Below are positions 31,869 through 42,893 of a stretch of DNA of 64,000 bases, piece by piece; position 1 is the first letter of the stretch; each line of letters begins with the position of its first letter. Source of the stretch: Phytophthora colocasiae (Eukaryota > Oomycota > Peronosporomycetes > Peronosporales > Peronosporaceae); NCBI GenBank assembly GCA_018806915.1, contig JAGKQI010000040.1, forward strand, positions 62,001 to 126,000. The letters run 5' to 3'. The translations under genes and the position numbers were made by a program. The notes under the pieces are model-generated. The model searched no databases and had not been told where the DNA came from. It was given only the letters and a program-made list of their open reading frames with translations.

Positions 31869-33869
31869 TCAAGTCGCGGTGTCTTGAACCTCGAAGCACG
31901 GGAACTTGCGTAGATTCGGCATCACATCCATAGGTGTAAATGCGTCTAAGAACTCGCTATTAGGAGACAACCAGTCATCCAGTAGCATTCCTTCCGTGAA
32001 CGATCCTTCTTTATCCGCTGGGTTGTACTGGTATTCGCTCTCTGGATTAAGCGACCACATAAATCCTCCAGCATATTCCTTCTCCATCAGCACTTGAATC
32101 GTTAGATCTGTCGTCCGCTTCGTCGTCATCTTCGGGTGGGCGTCTTTCGTGTACAATCCTGCGAATTCACCCAACAGTAGAGCATATCCTTTGTCATCTG
32201 CCAAATACCCGAACATATCGTTCATCGTCCCTTCCACTCGAGCGAGAAGGTCTTCGTCCGAAAGCTCCACGTACGTCGAGAAGTCGGACGTTGTTCCATC
32301 TCCATAGAAATATCTCTGAGGTGCCACTGCAGTAGTGTAGTAGTGGGGTGCCCACACCACTTTGTTCTCAATAGAAAACTTTGGTTGAGTGTCTCCTGCC
32401 TTCTGTAGTCCACCACCCCACCAGTCGTAATAGTCGAGTTCTTCACCTCCGATCGTCACTGTGTGGGTGGATACGACACCCTCGACAAAGCCCAACCACT
32501 GCGGACAATTGCCGTGCATGACCTTGGCGATCTTCTCGCAACCAGCCACGAAGTCGTCGTCATCTCCAGTTCCCCACGTCGCCTTCTCCGGCTCGTTCTT
32601 CAGGTCCAGCCCCATGACGTTCCAGTAGTCTTTACCACAGAGATTGGAGGAGACAGTATCGACTGCATTGAGGAAATCGTCCTGTGTCACTCCGAGATCT
32701 TCGTCGAACCAAGTAGCTCCCGATTTTTTGTTGGTTAATCGGTGCATACTGATGAGAACTCCGATGTTACGATACGCTAGAGCCTTGACGAGCGTCTGCA
32801 ATGTCGAGATGAAGTTTGTTCCGTTGATCGCGCGGTTGCTGGAGAGATTGATCACTCCTTTCTGCGGTGGATTGTTGTTGTTGACGTTCTCGACCGAAAC
32901 CGGAAGTCTCACAGCGTTGAAGTTGTTTCTTGCCAGGAACGCCGCGATATCGTACTGTGCAGATCAATCGAGGCTCAATAAACGGTCAAATCCAACGAAA
33001 ACCACCTAAAACTCACCGCTGTAGTGCCATTTTCAGCATTTTCCCAAAGTCCAAACGGGACTGCAAGTGACGTCTCCATGCCGAACCAGTTGACGCCTTT
33101 GATCTGAATTGGGATCTCTGTGCCATTAGCAGCCACCGCCACGATCTGACCGTTCTTGCTCTGGTAGTCAGGCATCTCGCACGCTTTAGAACGCAACAAC
33201 TGCGTTAGAAACCACACATTTTTTTTTTTAATCAAAACTCAAGATAAAGGCAAACGTACTGACGGTGGTATCGTACGACTTGGGGTTGCCCACTTGACCG
33301 TCGTCCGATATGATAATGTCCTCATCACTTTTGCCGTCCTTAATCGAGCGTTTACCAGCCACGTGCTGCTCATATTCCACTGCTCTCGCTACACGAGCGT
33401 CGTACGTGTTCATGGCTCCTTTGGTGATGAGGAACGTGGAGCCCAGAACCAGCACAAGCAGCAGCAGAAGTCCTGGCCATATCTACAGCAGAATTAGCAA
33501 CCAGCCCACACGTAGTTCACCATTAAGCGTAGTACGCACCCTGTACTGCCCCTTATAGTCCGATTCGTCCTCAGACTCCCCTGGTTTCTTGACTACCAAG
33601 CGCATATTCTGGGACGGGTCTCCATTGTACTTGTGTGTGAATCGGTCCTTGTCAGAGTAGAAGGCGGTGGCTGGCATTGTGTGACGTCCAACCGGGACAA
33701 ACTCATTGCGAACGATCTCCGTTCCGATCTGCCAGGGAGTCAAAGGCGTCGACAACCGCTCACCCGGACGTTCCACCACGAGACTAGCGCTGAATTCCCT
33801 CATAGTCGAGAGATAAGCAAACCTCAACGGATTGGCAAGTGACGCGTTGCCCTTTACGCTGTCCGACAC
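31869..33869 (-). CDS. Membrane-anchored GH5 glycosidase, array member 1 (three introns)
   Basis: Exons (minus): 33869-33540, 33482-33260, 33183-33017, 32954-31869; 601 aa. A cytosolic N-terminus of about 110 residues precedes a type II membrane helix (WPGLLLLLLVLVLGSTFLI), so the enzyme faces the cell wall. The GH5 barrel shows FNAVRLPV, WNVMGLDLKNEPE (acid/base Glu in NEP), VWAPHYYTT, LLLGEFAGLYTKDAHP (nucleophile Glu in GEF) and GGFMWSLNPESEYQYNP. It is the most divergent member of the array: it ends PDYQSKNGQIVAVAANGTEIPIQI where the others share nearly one sequence, and it lacks their YPDMGCEL. The start is uncertain (several Mets; also MREFSASL). Likely cleaves beta-glucan in wall or host; substrate inferred only from family. 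Confidence 0.85.
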
Positions 33870-34136
33870 TGCGTCTTCGTCCGCGATCTCTTATCGCCGC
33901 CTGTCACTGGCATGTGCCACGCAGCCACCAGCTGACCATGATGAAAATGGTAAGGGAATGTAGAGACCATTTTGGACTGTAGAGGACGCAAATGATGGGA
34001 CAAGAGACCAGTTGGTGGCGACTTGAGGCGAAAGAAGATGGAGTTAACGACGCGAACGCCACACGCTGATCCTTTCAGACGTTCGACAAGCTGGCGCACG
34101 TATAAATTCAGGAAGTATATTGGTAAACTTTAACTT

Positions 34137-35865
34137 TTATCTCTCTTCAAGCTCAAGGGGGAAGCATGGGAACCTCTTGAGGTCTTTGATATTGAACCAG
34201 TCGTCCTCTAGCAATCCCTCAGTGAAGTCGCTCTTGACGTCCGCTGGGTTGTACTGGTACGCGCTCTCCGGGTTGAGCGACCACATGTAGCCCCCAGCGT
34301 ATCCCTTCTCGATCATCACTTGGATATTGTAGTCCGTTGTTCTCTTTGTGGTTAACATCGGATGTGCGTCTTTGGAATAAAGACCAGCGAATTCACCGAG
34401 AACCATCGCGTATGACGTTTTTTTCATGAGGTAGCCGAACATTAAGTCCATTGTGATGTCCACATTCGCCTTGAGTTCTTCGTCACTGAGTTCCACGTAT
34501 CCCTGGAGAATTCCAGACTCCTGCCATTCAGAAGCGTAAAGATACCATTGAGGGCTGACTCCAGTGTTGTAGTAGTGAGGAGCCCACACCAGTTTGTTCT
34601 TGACATTGTACTCGATTAAATCCTCTCCTGCTTCTTCGAGGCCACCACCCCACCAGTCGTAGAAGCTGTCGGTCCGGCCATCCGTGACTGTAACTTCATG
34701 GACGCCATTGACGCCCTCTACGAATGCCAACCAATTGGGACAGCCCTCTAACATGCGGTTGCCTATGAGTGTTGCTCCCCTTTGCCAATCCGGTTCTTCA
34801 CCTCCCCAGGAGCTCTTGTGTGGCTCATTCTTTAGATCCAAACCGAGGATATTCCAGTATCTGGACTCACACAGATTCAAGGCCAAAGTGCCCACAGCCT
34901 GGAGGAAATCGTCTTCGGAGACGCCCAAATCTTCGTCATACCAGGCGCCTCCAGATTCCGACGGGTCTAGAGTGTGGAGACTGACCATAACTGTGATATG
35001 ACGATATCCGAGCGCTTCCACGATGGTCTGGATTGTTGACATGTACGTTGTGACATTGATAGCGCGGTTGGTGTTGAGATTGATCAGAGATTTCTCGGGT
35101 GGTGTGTTCTTTAGGATGTTCTTGATACAAACAGGCAATCGAACGCTGTTAAAGTTGTTCCGAGCCAAGAAGGCTGCAACCTCGTACACTGAAGTGCCGT
35201 TATACATGTTTTCCCAGATACCAAAAGGAATCGCTAGACTGGTCTCCATCCCGAACCAGTTGACACCTTTGATCCCTACTGGAACTTCCGTGCCGTTCTT
35301 GGATACAGCCACAATCTGACCGTTCTTACTCTGGTAGTCTGGTAGTTCACAGCCCATGTCCGGGTACTTCTTCGGATTCCCCACTTGTCCGTCTTCGGAT
35401 ATGATGACCTCGTCGTCTTCCTTTCCGTCGTCAATCTTACGACTCTTTTCCTCGTGTTGCTCGTATCTAATGGCATTGATCCGCATACGGTCGTTCTCCT
35501 TCATGGCTTGTTGAGTGATCAACGTTATTGCTCCACCTACAACGAATATCATCAAGAGAAGACCTGGCCACGTCTACAGGCAACAGTTAGTGTCAATTCA
35601 TTGTCGGATTTCTTTAAAAAAAAAAACTCACCCGGATACGTCCTTTGTAGTCTTTCACGCGTTCTGGCGGAAGATCGTCGAATGTTGCAGCTTTGATCCT
35701 CATTTCCGTTTGACGGGCGTATCCGAAGGAGCTTGATCGGTCTCGATAGTCCGTCATCCGCAGTTCGTTGAGGTAGTTGCCATTCGAGTACTCACTCGTA
35801 GAACTGGCGGACCGTTCTTCAGCGAATCTATCCCCGAACATCGTGTTGTTGAAGAACAGTGGCAA
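34137..35865 (-). CDS. Membrane-anchored GH5 glycosidase, array member 2 (one intron)
   Basis: Exons 35865-35632 and 35573-34137, 556 aa. The intron sits between DYKGRIR and TWPGLL, at the same place as the first intron of member 1. The cytosolic part contains RQTEMRIKAATFDD, a motif shared by members 2-5 just before the membrane helix. Catalytic blocks are intact: LDLKNEPHKSSWGG, VWAPHYYNTGVSPQWYLY, MVLGEFAGLYSKDAHP and GGYMWSLNPESAYQYNP. A second Met at 35841 (MFGDRF) is an alternative start. 271 bp separate it from member 1. Confidence 0.87.
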
Positions 35866-36280
35866 ATGTGAAGTGAGGGTTTGTTCTCAATGGTTTGTAT
35901 AAACCAGAGGACAAGAGGACAGTTAGTTAACCGGGAAACTCCAGCGGACAGGCCCTGATTCAAAAGCCGATTTTAACGGCATTCTCTTCGATAAAAGCCG
36001 CGTGAAAACTATTTTAAAATCAACAAGTAGTTGATCTTAAGGTTACTTCTTTCCGTTAAAGCCGCGATAGTTTCGTTACTTCCCACTCCGATATGGTTTA
36101 CTACGGGTACAGCTCAGCCCGGCACAACTTTGCAGCCAATGCGCAAGTCATTTCTGCCCCATGTATCCATCATTCGGGTAAGAGAATTCAGTGCTGGCCA
36201 TGAATTAATAAATGTACTCGACGAGTTACAGTCTCACTCTCGCGTTCTGGTAGTCTTTTCCTAAGTACTACACTTTTGAG
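35866..36280. other. Intergenic between GH5 members 2 and 3
   Basis: Presumed promoter of member 2 and 3' flank of member 3. No gene or repeat seen. Confidence 0.4.
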
Positions 36281-37990
36281 TTATTCCTCCTCTGAAGAGG
36301 ACCCCTCCACCTCCTGTGGGAAACACGGGAACATTTGCAGGTTTTCCATCGCGTCCATCGCGCCAATCCCCTCCATGAAGACCTTGTTAGGCGTGAGCCA
36401 GTCGTCCTCCAGCAAACCTTCTGTGAACTGACCGTACGTATCCGCCGGGTTGTATTGGTACGCACTCTCCGGGTTCAGTGACCACATGTAGGCACCAGCG
36501 TATTTGTCCTGGAGCATCACCTCGATAGTGAAGTCCGTCGTGCGTTTCGTCGTGAGTTTCGGATGGGCGTCTTTCGCGTACAAACCAGCGTACTCCCCCA
36601 TGACCATGGCGATGTTGGGGTCGACCCCTATCAAGTACCCGAACATTTTGTCCATGGTCTTCTCCACGTTGTTCTTGAGCGTCTCATCGTCCAGTTCCAC
36701 GTAGTCGTCCCTCCCTCCCTCGGCATTCTGAGTACCGGAAGCGTAGAGATACCACGCAGGACTGACGCCAGTGTTGTAGTAGTGAGGACTCCACACGAGT
36801 TTATTCTCGACGTCAAAGGTGATAGGGAAGTCTCCTGCGTTCTCCATGCCTCCGCCCCACCAGTCGTAGTAGACCTGGTCTTCTTCCCCATTGAGTGAAA
36901 TGGTACCGGACCCAGCGATTCCTTCGACGAACGCCAGCCAATTGGGACAGTCTTCCAGCATTCGATTGCCGATGAGAGTCGCTCCCTTCTGCCAGTCCGG
37001 GTCTTCTCCACCCCATGAGCATTCGTGCGGCTCGTTCTTGAGGTCGAGACCGATGACGTTCCAGTATTTACTACCGCAGAGGTTTTGAGTCAAAATGTCG
37101 ATGGCACTTAAAAACTGATCCTCTGTCACGTCCAACTCGTCACTGTACCAAGCTCCACCGGACTTCTTGGGGTCTAAAGTGTGGAGACTGATCAAAACGG
37201 TGATCTTACGGTAGCCCAATGCTTCGACCACCGACTGGATAGTTGAAATGTACGACGTGATGTTCATGGCTCGGTTTGTGTTGAGATTGATAAGGGATTT
37301 CTCTGGAGACACGTCGTTCAAAATGTTCTTGATACAAACAGGCAGTCGAACACTGTTGAACTTGTTACGAGCCAGGAAGGCCACCACTTCATACACTGAA
37401 GTACCGTTGTCCATGTTCTCCCATAGTCCAAAGGGGATCGCCAATCCAGTCTCCATCCCGAACCAGTTGACTCCTTTGATCCCTACTGGAACTTCCGTGC
37501 CGTTCTTGGATACAGCCACAATCTGACCGTTCTTGCTCTGGTAGTCTGGTAGTTCACAGCCCATATCTGGGTACTCCTTTGGGTTCCCCACCTGTCCGTC
37601 ATCTGAGATAATGACTTGATCGTCCTCCAGTCCATCCTTGATCTTCCGTTTATCAGCCTGTTGACGTTCATAGTTCTCCTTATTCACTGAAAAGAGGTCG
37701 CTAGTCTCTTTGGCCTGCAGGACGATGATCGTCACTGCACCACCAATCAGAAGCAGCAGGAACAGTAGACCAGGCCACGTTCGACGACGACCTTTGTAGT
37801 CTTTAGACCGTTCAGGCTGGAGGTCGTCCAAGTCGGCAGCTTTGAGCTTCATCTCCGTCTGGCGTTGACCACCAGGTCCGACCGCCGAGCTGAGTCGTGG
37901 GCCCTGGGACGAGTCCAAGTGGGCACTGAAGTTGCCGGCGTGCGGGTCGTCCGATGGTCCGACGTTCATCATGGGGCGGGAGACCTCCAT
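36281..37990 (-). CDS. Membrane-anchored GH5 glycosidase, array member 3 (intronless)
   Basis: 569 aa from MEVSRPMMNVG, chosen because member 4 begins with a similar MEVSVVRPM; the frame is open 49 residues further upstream to 38137. Cytosolic part with GGQRQTEMKLKAADLDD, helix WPGLLFLLLLIGGAVTII, then the GH5 domain: FNSVRLPVCIKNIL, VIGLDLKNEPHECSWGG, SPHYYNTGVSPAWYLY, MVMGEYAGLYAKDAHP (Tyr instead of Phe after the nucleophile Glu) and GAYMWSLNPESAYQYNP. It ends in an acidic EGSSSEEE tail. No intron remains at the conserved site, where the sequence reads GRRRTWPG. Confidence 0.88.
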   Translation of the reverse strand: MEVSRPMMNVGPSDDPHAGNFSAHLDSSQGPRLSSAVGPGGQRQTEMKLKAADLDDLQPERSKDYKGRRRTWPGLLFLLLLIGGAVTIIVLQAKETSDLFSVNKENYERQQADKRKIKDGLEDDQVIISDDGQVGNPKEYPDMGCELPDYQSKNGQIVAVSKNGTEVPVGIKGVNWFGMETGLAIPFGLWENMDNGTSVYEVVAFLARNKFNSVRLPVCIKNILNDVSPEKSLINLNTNRAMNITSYISTIQSVVEALGYRKITVLISLHTLDPKKSGGAWYSDELDVTEDQFLSAIDILTQNLCGSKYWNVIGLDLKNEPHECSWGGEDPDWQKGATLIGNRMLEDCPNWLAFVEGIAGSGTISLNGEEDQVYYDWWGGGMENAGDFPITFDVENKLVWSPHYYNTGVSPAWYLYASGTQNAEGGRDDYVELDDETLKNNVEKTMDKMFGYLIGVDPNIAMVMGEYAGLYAKDAHPKLTTKRTTDFTIEVMLQDKYAGAYMWSLNPESAYQYNPADTYGQFTEGLLEDDWLTPNKVFMEGIGAMDAMENLQMFPCFPQEVEGSSSEEE

Positions 37991-38275
37991 TTTAGTGTTA
38001 GGATATCTGAATCTACTGAGAAAGTGTACTACTGGGTCCCTCCCACCGGCCGCGCAGAATGCAAAGTGGGAGAAGGATCGAGGCGTCTTGGAGCCAGAGG
38101 CGACTCGTACCCATGAAACCTCCTTCGACAGGCCCACGTCGTTGCGCTGTTAGTAAAATAATTCAGATGTGAAAGGTCTGAGATACGATAACTGAGGCCT
38201 CAGAAATCCATCGGGAACGTCATGCGCTTGCATCTCGGATTAATGAGATATATATTAAAGGTTGTTGCTTCCTTT

Positions 38276-40030
38276 TCACTTGGACGATTCCTTTTGAGGG
38301 AAGCACGGGAACATCTTGAGGTTTTTAATCTTGTCCATGGCAGCCATCCCCTCCATGAAGCCCTTGTTAGGAGTGAGCCAGTCGTCTTCCAGTAGCCCCT
38401 CAGTGAACTGACCGAATGTGTCGGCCGGGTTGTACTGGTACGCGCTTTCAGGGTTGAGAGACCACATGTACCCTCCTGCATATCCGGCCTTAAGCATCAC
38501 TTCGATAGTGTAGTCCGTTGTGCGTTTGGTAGTTTTCAACGGATGAGCGTCTTTGGCGTACAGACCAGCGAATTCTCCCAATACCATAGCAGAGTTCTTG
38601 TCCACGCCTAGCAGATAGCCGAACATTTTGTCCATTGTAATCTCCACATTCCGTCGTAGATCAGCGTCGTCCAGTTCTTTGTAGCTCTTAAATGCACCTG
38701 AAGCATCCACTTCACCAGTCGAAGCGTAGAGATACCAGGCAGGATAGACGCCAGTGTTGTAATAATGAGGGGCCCAGACCAACTTGTTGGCTATGGTTAA
38801 TGCCGTAGGGTTCGCCCCTGCATCTTCAAGACCGCCACCCCACCAATCGTAGTACGCAGCAGTTCGATCACCGACTGTGACTGTGCCGCCAGCTCCAATC
38901 CCTTCTACGAACGCCATCCAGTTGGGGCAGCCCTCCAGCATGCGGTTACCGATGAGTGTCGATCCCTTCTGCCAATCTGGATCCTTCCCACCCCACGAAC
39001 ACTGGTACGGCTCATTCTTAAGGTCGAGACCGAGGATATTCCAGTACTTGGAAGTACACAGGTTCTTGGTTAGGATATCCACAGCCTTTAGGAACTGCTC
39101 CTCCGTCACGTCCAGGGCATCACTGTACCAGGCTCCACCAGATTTCATAGTGTCTAAAGTGTGGAGACTGATCATGACTGTGATCTTACGGTAGCCCAAT
39201 GCCTCGACGATGGTTTGAATCGTTGTAATATACGACGTGATGTTGATCGCACGGTTAGTATTAGCATTGATCAGAGATTTCTCGGGGGCTGTGTTCTTTA
39301 GGATGTTCTTGATACAAACAGGCAGTCGAACACTGTTGAACTTGTTGCGAGCCAGGAAGGCCGCCACCTCATACACTGAAGTACCGTTGTCCATGTTCTC
39401 CCATAGTCCAAAGGGGATCGCCAATCCAGTCTCCATCCCGAACCAGTTGACCCCCTTAATCCCTACTGGAACTTCCGTGCCGTTCTTGGATACAGCCACA
39501 ATCTGACCGTTCTTACTCTGGTAGTCTGGTAGTTCACAGCCCATGTCTGGGTACTTCTTCGGATTCCCCACCTGTCCGTCGTCCGAGATAATGACACCGT
39601 CATCTGTGAGTCCGTCGTTGATTCTACGACGCTCTTCCGTTCGGTTCTCGTATCGAGCTTGTCTGGTAGAAGCGCTTTCGTTGGCACTGATGGCACAGGC
39701 TGTGATGATCGCAGCAGCTCCACCCACGATGATACAGAAGAGAATGAGACCACGCCACGTTCGGATGCGGCCTTTGTAGTCTTGCACTCGCTCTGGAGGC
39801 GAACTGTCGTCCGGTTCCATTGCCATGAGCTTCATCTCTGTCTGTCGCTGGCTGAAAGTATCTCGACTCGAGTCGTCCGAGCCTGTTCCATGGTCTAAGT
39901 ACGTGCTGGCTCGACCACTAGTATACTCAGAGTTCCGATACGTGTGAGTTGGTGGACTACCCCCGTCGTCCGCAGAGGCTGAAGGAGTTCCAATGGACTT
40001 TGGCATTGGCCGAACAACACTCACCTCCAT
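38276..40030 (-). CDS. Membrane-anchored GH5 glycosidase, array member 4 (intronless)
   Basis: 584 aa. N-terminal cytosolic segment rich in Ser and Asp with SQRQTEMKLMAMEPDD, then a membrane helix (RTWRGLILFCIIVGGAAAIIT). The catalytic domain has LDLKNEPYQCSWGG, VWAPHYYNTGVYPAWYLY, MVLGEFAGLYAKDAHP and GGYMWSLNPESAYQYNP. Around 39361-39560 it is nearly identical in DNA to member 3 (37381-37580), more so than elsewhere, which suggests gene conversion. Enzyme family certain; whether it acts on the pathogen's own wall or on the host is not shown by the sequence. Confidence 0.88.
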   Translation of the reverse strand: MEVSVVRPMPKSIGTPSASADDGGSPPTHTYRNSEYTSGRASTYLDHGTGSDDSSRDTFSQRQTEMKLMAMEPDDSSPPERVQDYKGRIRTWRGLILFCIIVGGAAAIITACAISANESASTRQARYENRTEERRRINDGLTDDGVIISDDGQVGNPKKYPDMGCELPDYQSKNGQIVAVSKNGTEVPVGIKGVNWFGMETGLAIPFGLWENMDNGTSVYEVAAFLARNKFNSVRLPVCIKNILKNTAPEKSLINANTNRAINITSYITTIQTIVEALGYRKITVMISLHTLDTMKSGGAWYSDALDVTEEQFLKAVDILTKNLCTSKYWNILGLDLKNEPYQCSWGGKDPDWQKGSTLIGNRMLEGCPNWMAFVEGIGAGGTVTVGDRTAAYYDWWGGGLEDAGANPTALTIANKLVWAPHYYNTGVYPAWYLYASTGEVDASGAFKSYKELDDADLRRNVEITMDKMFGYLLGVDKNSAMVLGEFAGLYAKDAHPLKTTKRTTDYTIEVMLKAGYAGGYMWSLNPESAYQYNPADTFGQFTEGLLEDDWLTPNKGFMEGMAAMDKIKNLKMFPCFPQKESSK

Positions 40031-40309
40031 AATGAAAGGTACTGGAGCTTTCTCGGTAGTTTAAATCGGAGAATGAACGGGAAACCTGCCAGCATGAACA
40101 CCTTCAGGGGTGAAAGCAGCCATGCAACGACCAAATATACAGGGAAACTATGTCCGTTGTTGGTAATTCTGGCTCGTACTCGTACTACAATGAAACGGAT
40201 GAGCGCAGTCTCAGCCAAGTTGACAAAACTGCACGGTCTCAAGGTTTCTACTGATCCCAAGGCCAAAAAGGGGGGAACGAGAGAGAGAAACGGCCTTCTA
40301 GCTACTTTC

Positions 40310-42061
40310 CTACTCCGATCCAGAACTCGCCACCGCCACTTCAAAGCACGGGAACATCTTGAGGTCTTTAATCTTGTCCAATGCGGCCATTCCCTCTACG
40401 AAAGCCTTGTTAGGCGTCAGCCAGTCGTCGTCCAGAAGACCTTCCGTGAACTGACCGTACGTGTCGGCCGGGTTGTACTGGTATGCACTTTCAGGGTTGA
40501 GAGACCACATGTAACCACCTGCGTACCCAGCCTTCAGCATCACCTCAATAGTAAAATCGGTTGTGCGTTTGGTAGTTTTCAACGGGTGAGCGTCTTTACC
40601 GTACAGACCAGCAAATTCGCCCATAACCATTGCAGTGTTCGTGTCTGTGCCCAGCAAATAGCCGAACATTTTGTCCATGGTCTTCTCCACGTTGTTCTTG
40701 AGCGTCTCGTCATCCAATTCCACGTAATCTTCCAGTGCACCTTCAGCGTTCTGAGTACCGGAGGCGTACAGGTACCACGCAGGACTCACACCAGTGTTGT
40801 AGTAGTGAGGAGCCCATACGAGTTTGTTCTCAACGTCAAACGTAATGGGATCACCACCAGCATCAGCCAGACCACCGCCCCACCAATCGAAGTACGTGTT
40901 TTCCTCCCCGTTGAGTGTAATTGTACCCTTGGAAGCGATACCCTCGACAAACGCCAACCAGTTCGGACAACCTTCCAGCATCCTATTGCCAATTAGCGTC
41001 GCTCCCTTCTGCCAATCCGGATCCTCTCCACCCCACGAACACTCGTGCGGCTCGTTCTTGAGATCCAAACCGAGAATGTTCCAGTACTTGGAAGAGCACA
41101 AGTTTTTGGTCAACGTATCAACAGCTGAGAGGAAATCGTCCTCTGACACTCCCAGGTCTTCACTGAACCAAGCACCACCCGACTTCTTCGGATCCAGAGT
41201 GTGGAGACTGATCATGACAGTAATGTGGCGGTATCCCAGTGCTTCGACAATGGTCTGGATCGTTGTAATGTACGACGTGATGTTGATCGCACGGTTGGTG
41301 TTGAGATTGATCAGCGACTTGTCCGGAGCCACATCGTTCAAAATGTTCTTGATACAAACAGGCAGTCGAACACTGTTGAACTTGTTACGAGCCAGGAAAG
41401 CCGCCACTTCGTACACTGAAGTGCCATTATCCATGTTCTCCCATAGTCCAAAGGGGATCGCCAATCCCGTCTCCATCCCGAACCAATTTAGCCCTTTAAT
41501 CCCCACTGGAACTTCCGTGCCATTCTTCGCCACAGCAAAGATCTGACCGTTCTTGCTCTGGTAATCTGGTAGTTCACAGCCCATGTCCGGGTACTTCTTG
41601 GGGTTGCCCACTTGTCCATCATCCGAAACAATGACTTGATCATCGTCCAGTCCATCCTTGATCTTCCGTTTAGCCTGTGACGCGTTCTCGTATCTAGCTG
41701 CTTGTAGATTGACCTGGTCCTGGACGTCCACGGCGTTGATCGTGATGAGAGCTATAGCACCCGCCACAATGAGCAGAAGCAGGAGAAGACCAGGCCACGT
41801 GCGAATTCTTCCCTTGTAGTCCTGTTTGCGCTCTGGGGCCGCCCCCAGGTCCGGTTCCACTGCCAAGAGCTTCATCTCCGTCTGCCGTTGACCACCAGGG
41901 CCATAGCCGTACATGGAGCTCTCTCGGATTCCAGAATCCGTCAGTCTCGAGGATTCCATGGCATCACGCGTATACTCGCTATTACGATAGGTAGAACCTG
42001 ATACGGGGGCTCCACTGAAGTTGCCCACCATTGGGCGGGAGATCTCTGCTGCCTCCTCCAT
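40310..42061 (-). CDS. Membrane-anchored GH5 glycosidase, array member 5 (intronless)
   Basis: 583 aa from MEEAAEISRPMVGNFSG, preferred because ISRPMVGNFSG resembles the start of member 3; an in-frame Met at 42130 would add 23 residues. GGQRQTEMKLLAVEPD precedes the helix WPGLLLLLLIVAGAIALITI. GH5 motifs are LGLDLKNEPHECSWGG, VWAPHYYNTGVSPAWYLY, MVMGEFAGLYGKDAHP and GGYMWSLNPESAYQYNP. Small differences from members 2-4 include IKGLNWFG for IKGVNWFG. It is the outermost gene of the array, and 830 bp without a gene follow it. Confidence 0.88.
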   Translation of the reverse strand: MEEAAEISRPMVGNFSGAPVSGSTYRNSEYTRDAMESSRLTDSGIRESSMYGYGPGGQRQTEMKLLAVEPDLGAAPERKQDYKGRIRTWPGLLLLLLIVAGAIALITINAVDVQDQVNLQAARYENASQAKRKIKDGLDDDQVIVSDDGQVGNPKKYPDMGCELPDYQSKNGQIFAVAKNGTEVPVGIKGLNWFGMETGLAIPFGLWENMDNGTSVYEVAAFLARNKFNSVRLPVCIKNILNDVAPDKSLINLNTNRAINITSYITTIQTIVEALGYRHITVMISLHTLDPKKSGGAWFSEDLGVSEDDFLSAVDTLTKNLCSSKYWNILGLDLKNEPHECSWGGEDPDWQKGATLIGNRMLEGCPNWLAFVEGIASKGTITLNGEENTYFDWWGGGLADAGGDPITFDVENKLVWAPHYYNTGVSPAWYLYASGTQNAEGALEDYVELDDETLKNNVEKTMDKMFGYLLGTDTNTAMVMGEFAGLYGKDAHPLKTTKRTTDFTIEVMLKAGYAGGYMWSLNPESAYQYNPADTYGQFTEGLLDDDWLTPNKAFVEGMAALDKIKDLKMFPCFEVAVASSGSE

Positions 42062-42893
42062 CGTTATAGGACCGTTTTGTCTGGTTCGAGAGTGAGGAGC
42101 TCCTTTGGGGGAGGTGCAGGACGAATGCAATTGTCATAAGAACTTTGTATTGAGTGGCATGGTAGAGGAACGTCCAGTTGTCGCTTTTTTGACCTAGACC
42201 TACGGACAATACAAAATGCTTAGAGGTTTTAATCGCACATGTCTCGGTTCTGTTGCATTCGGACAGCAAAGACGAATTTTTGCACTGGCTGGTTACACTG
42301 CTCTCTCTTCTTGTTGTCTGGGCTCAGGACATGAGGAGGAAAGCGAAGGAGGTTTGTAAACCAGCACACGCACGAGGAATGAGTTCGTGTATGTCGATTG
42401 AATGTTCAGGTAGTTCTGGTAGTTCTGTCGGAGAGCCGTTCGGACAGGGATATGTACGTTACGTGATACCCACAACAAAACCACCATGCACGAGGAGTAA
42501 GTACTAGTAGCTGCTACGTGCGGTACTGTATCAATCCATTGCAGGGAGACTCAAAAGGATCCATGCTCACCCTCATCCATAACATGTAGAGCCTTCAGTG
42601 CTCCAATCCATTTGATGGTGGGCACGGCACAACGTCAGTAGCCATGTCAGAGAGCTCCTCAGCTGGGAGAATCCAGTGGGGTAGAACACGAGGGCAGAGG
42701 CCGAAGCTGGACAATAAATGGCAACTTGGCCCTCCAAGTGTTGGAGGCAATTGCGATTCGATTGCAATTCTGAACTTTTGACGTCTTGAAACGGACGAGA
42801 TTAATCAGCTTCAGCTTCGCTGTTCGAAGGCGCATGTATCAAGGCAACCAGTTCATGTATCTATGGTATCATGTACAAAGCTCATGCTGCAGT
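42062..42893. other. Intergenic 0.83 kb
   Basis: Upstream of GH5 member 5 and downstream of the desulfurase-TtcA gene. No gene or element recognised. Confidence 0.4.
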
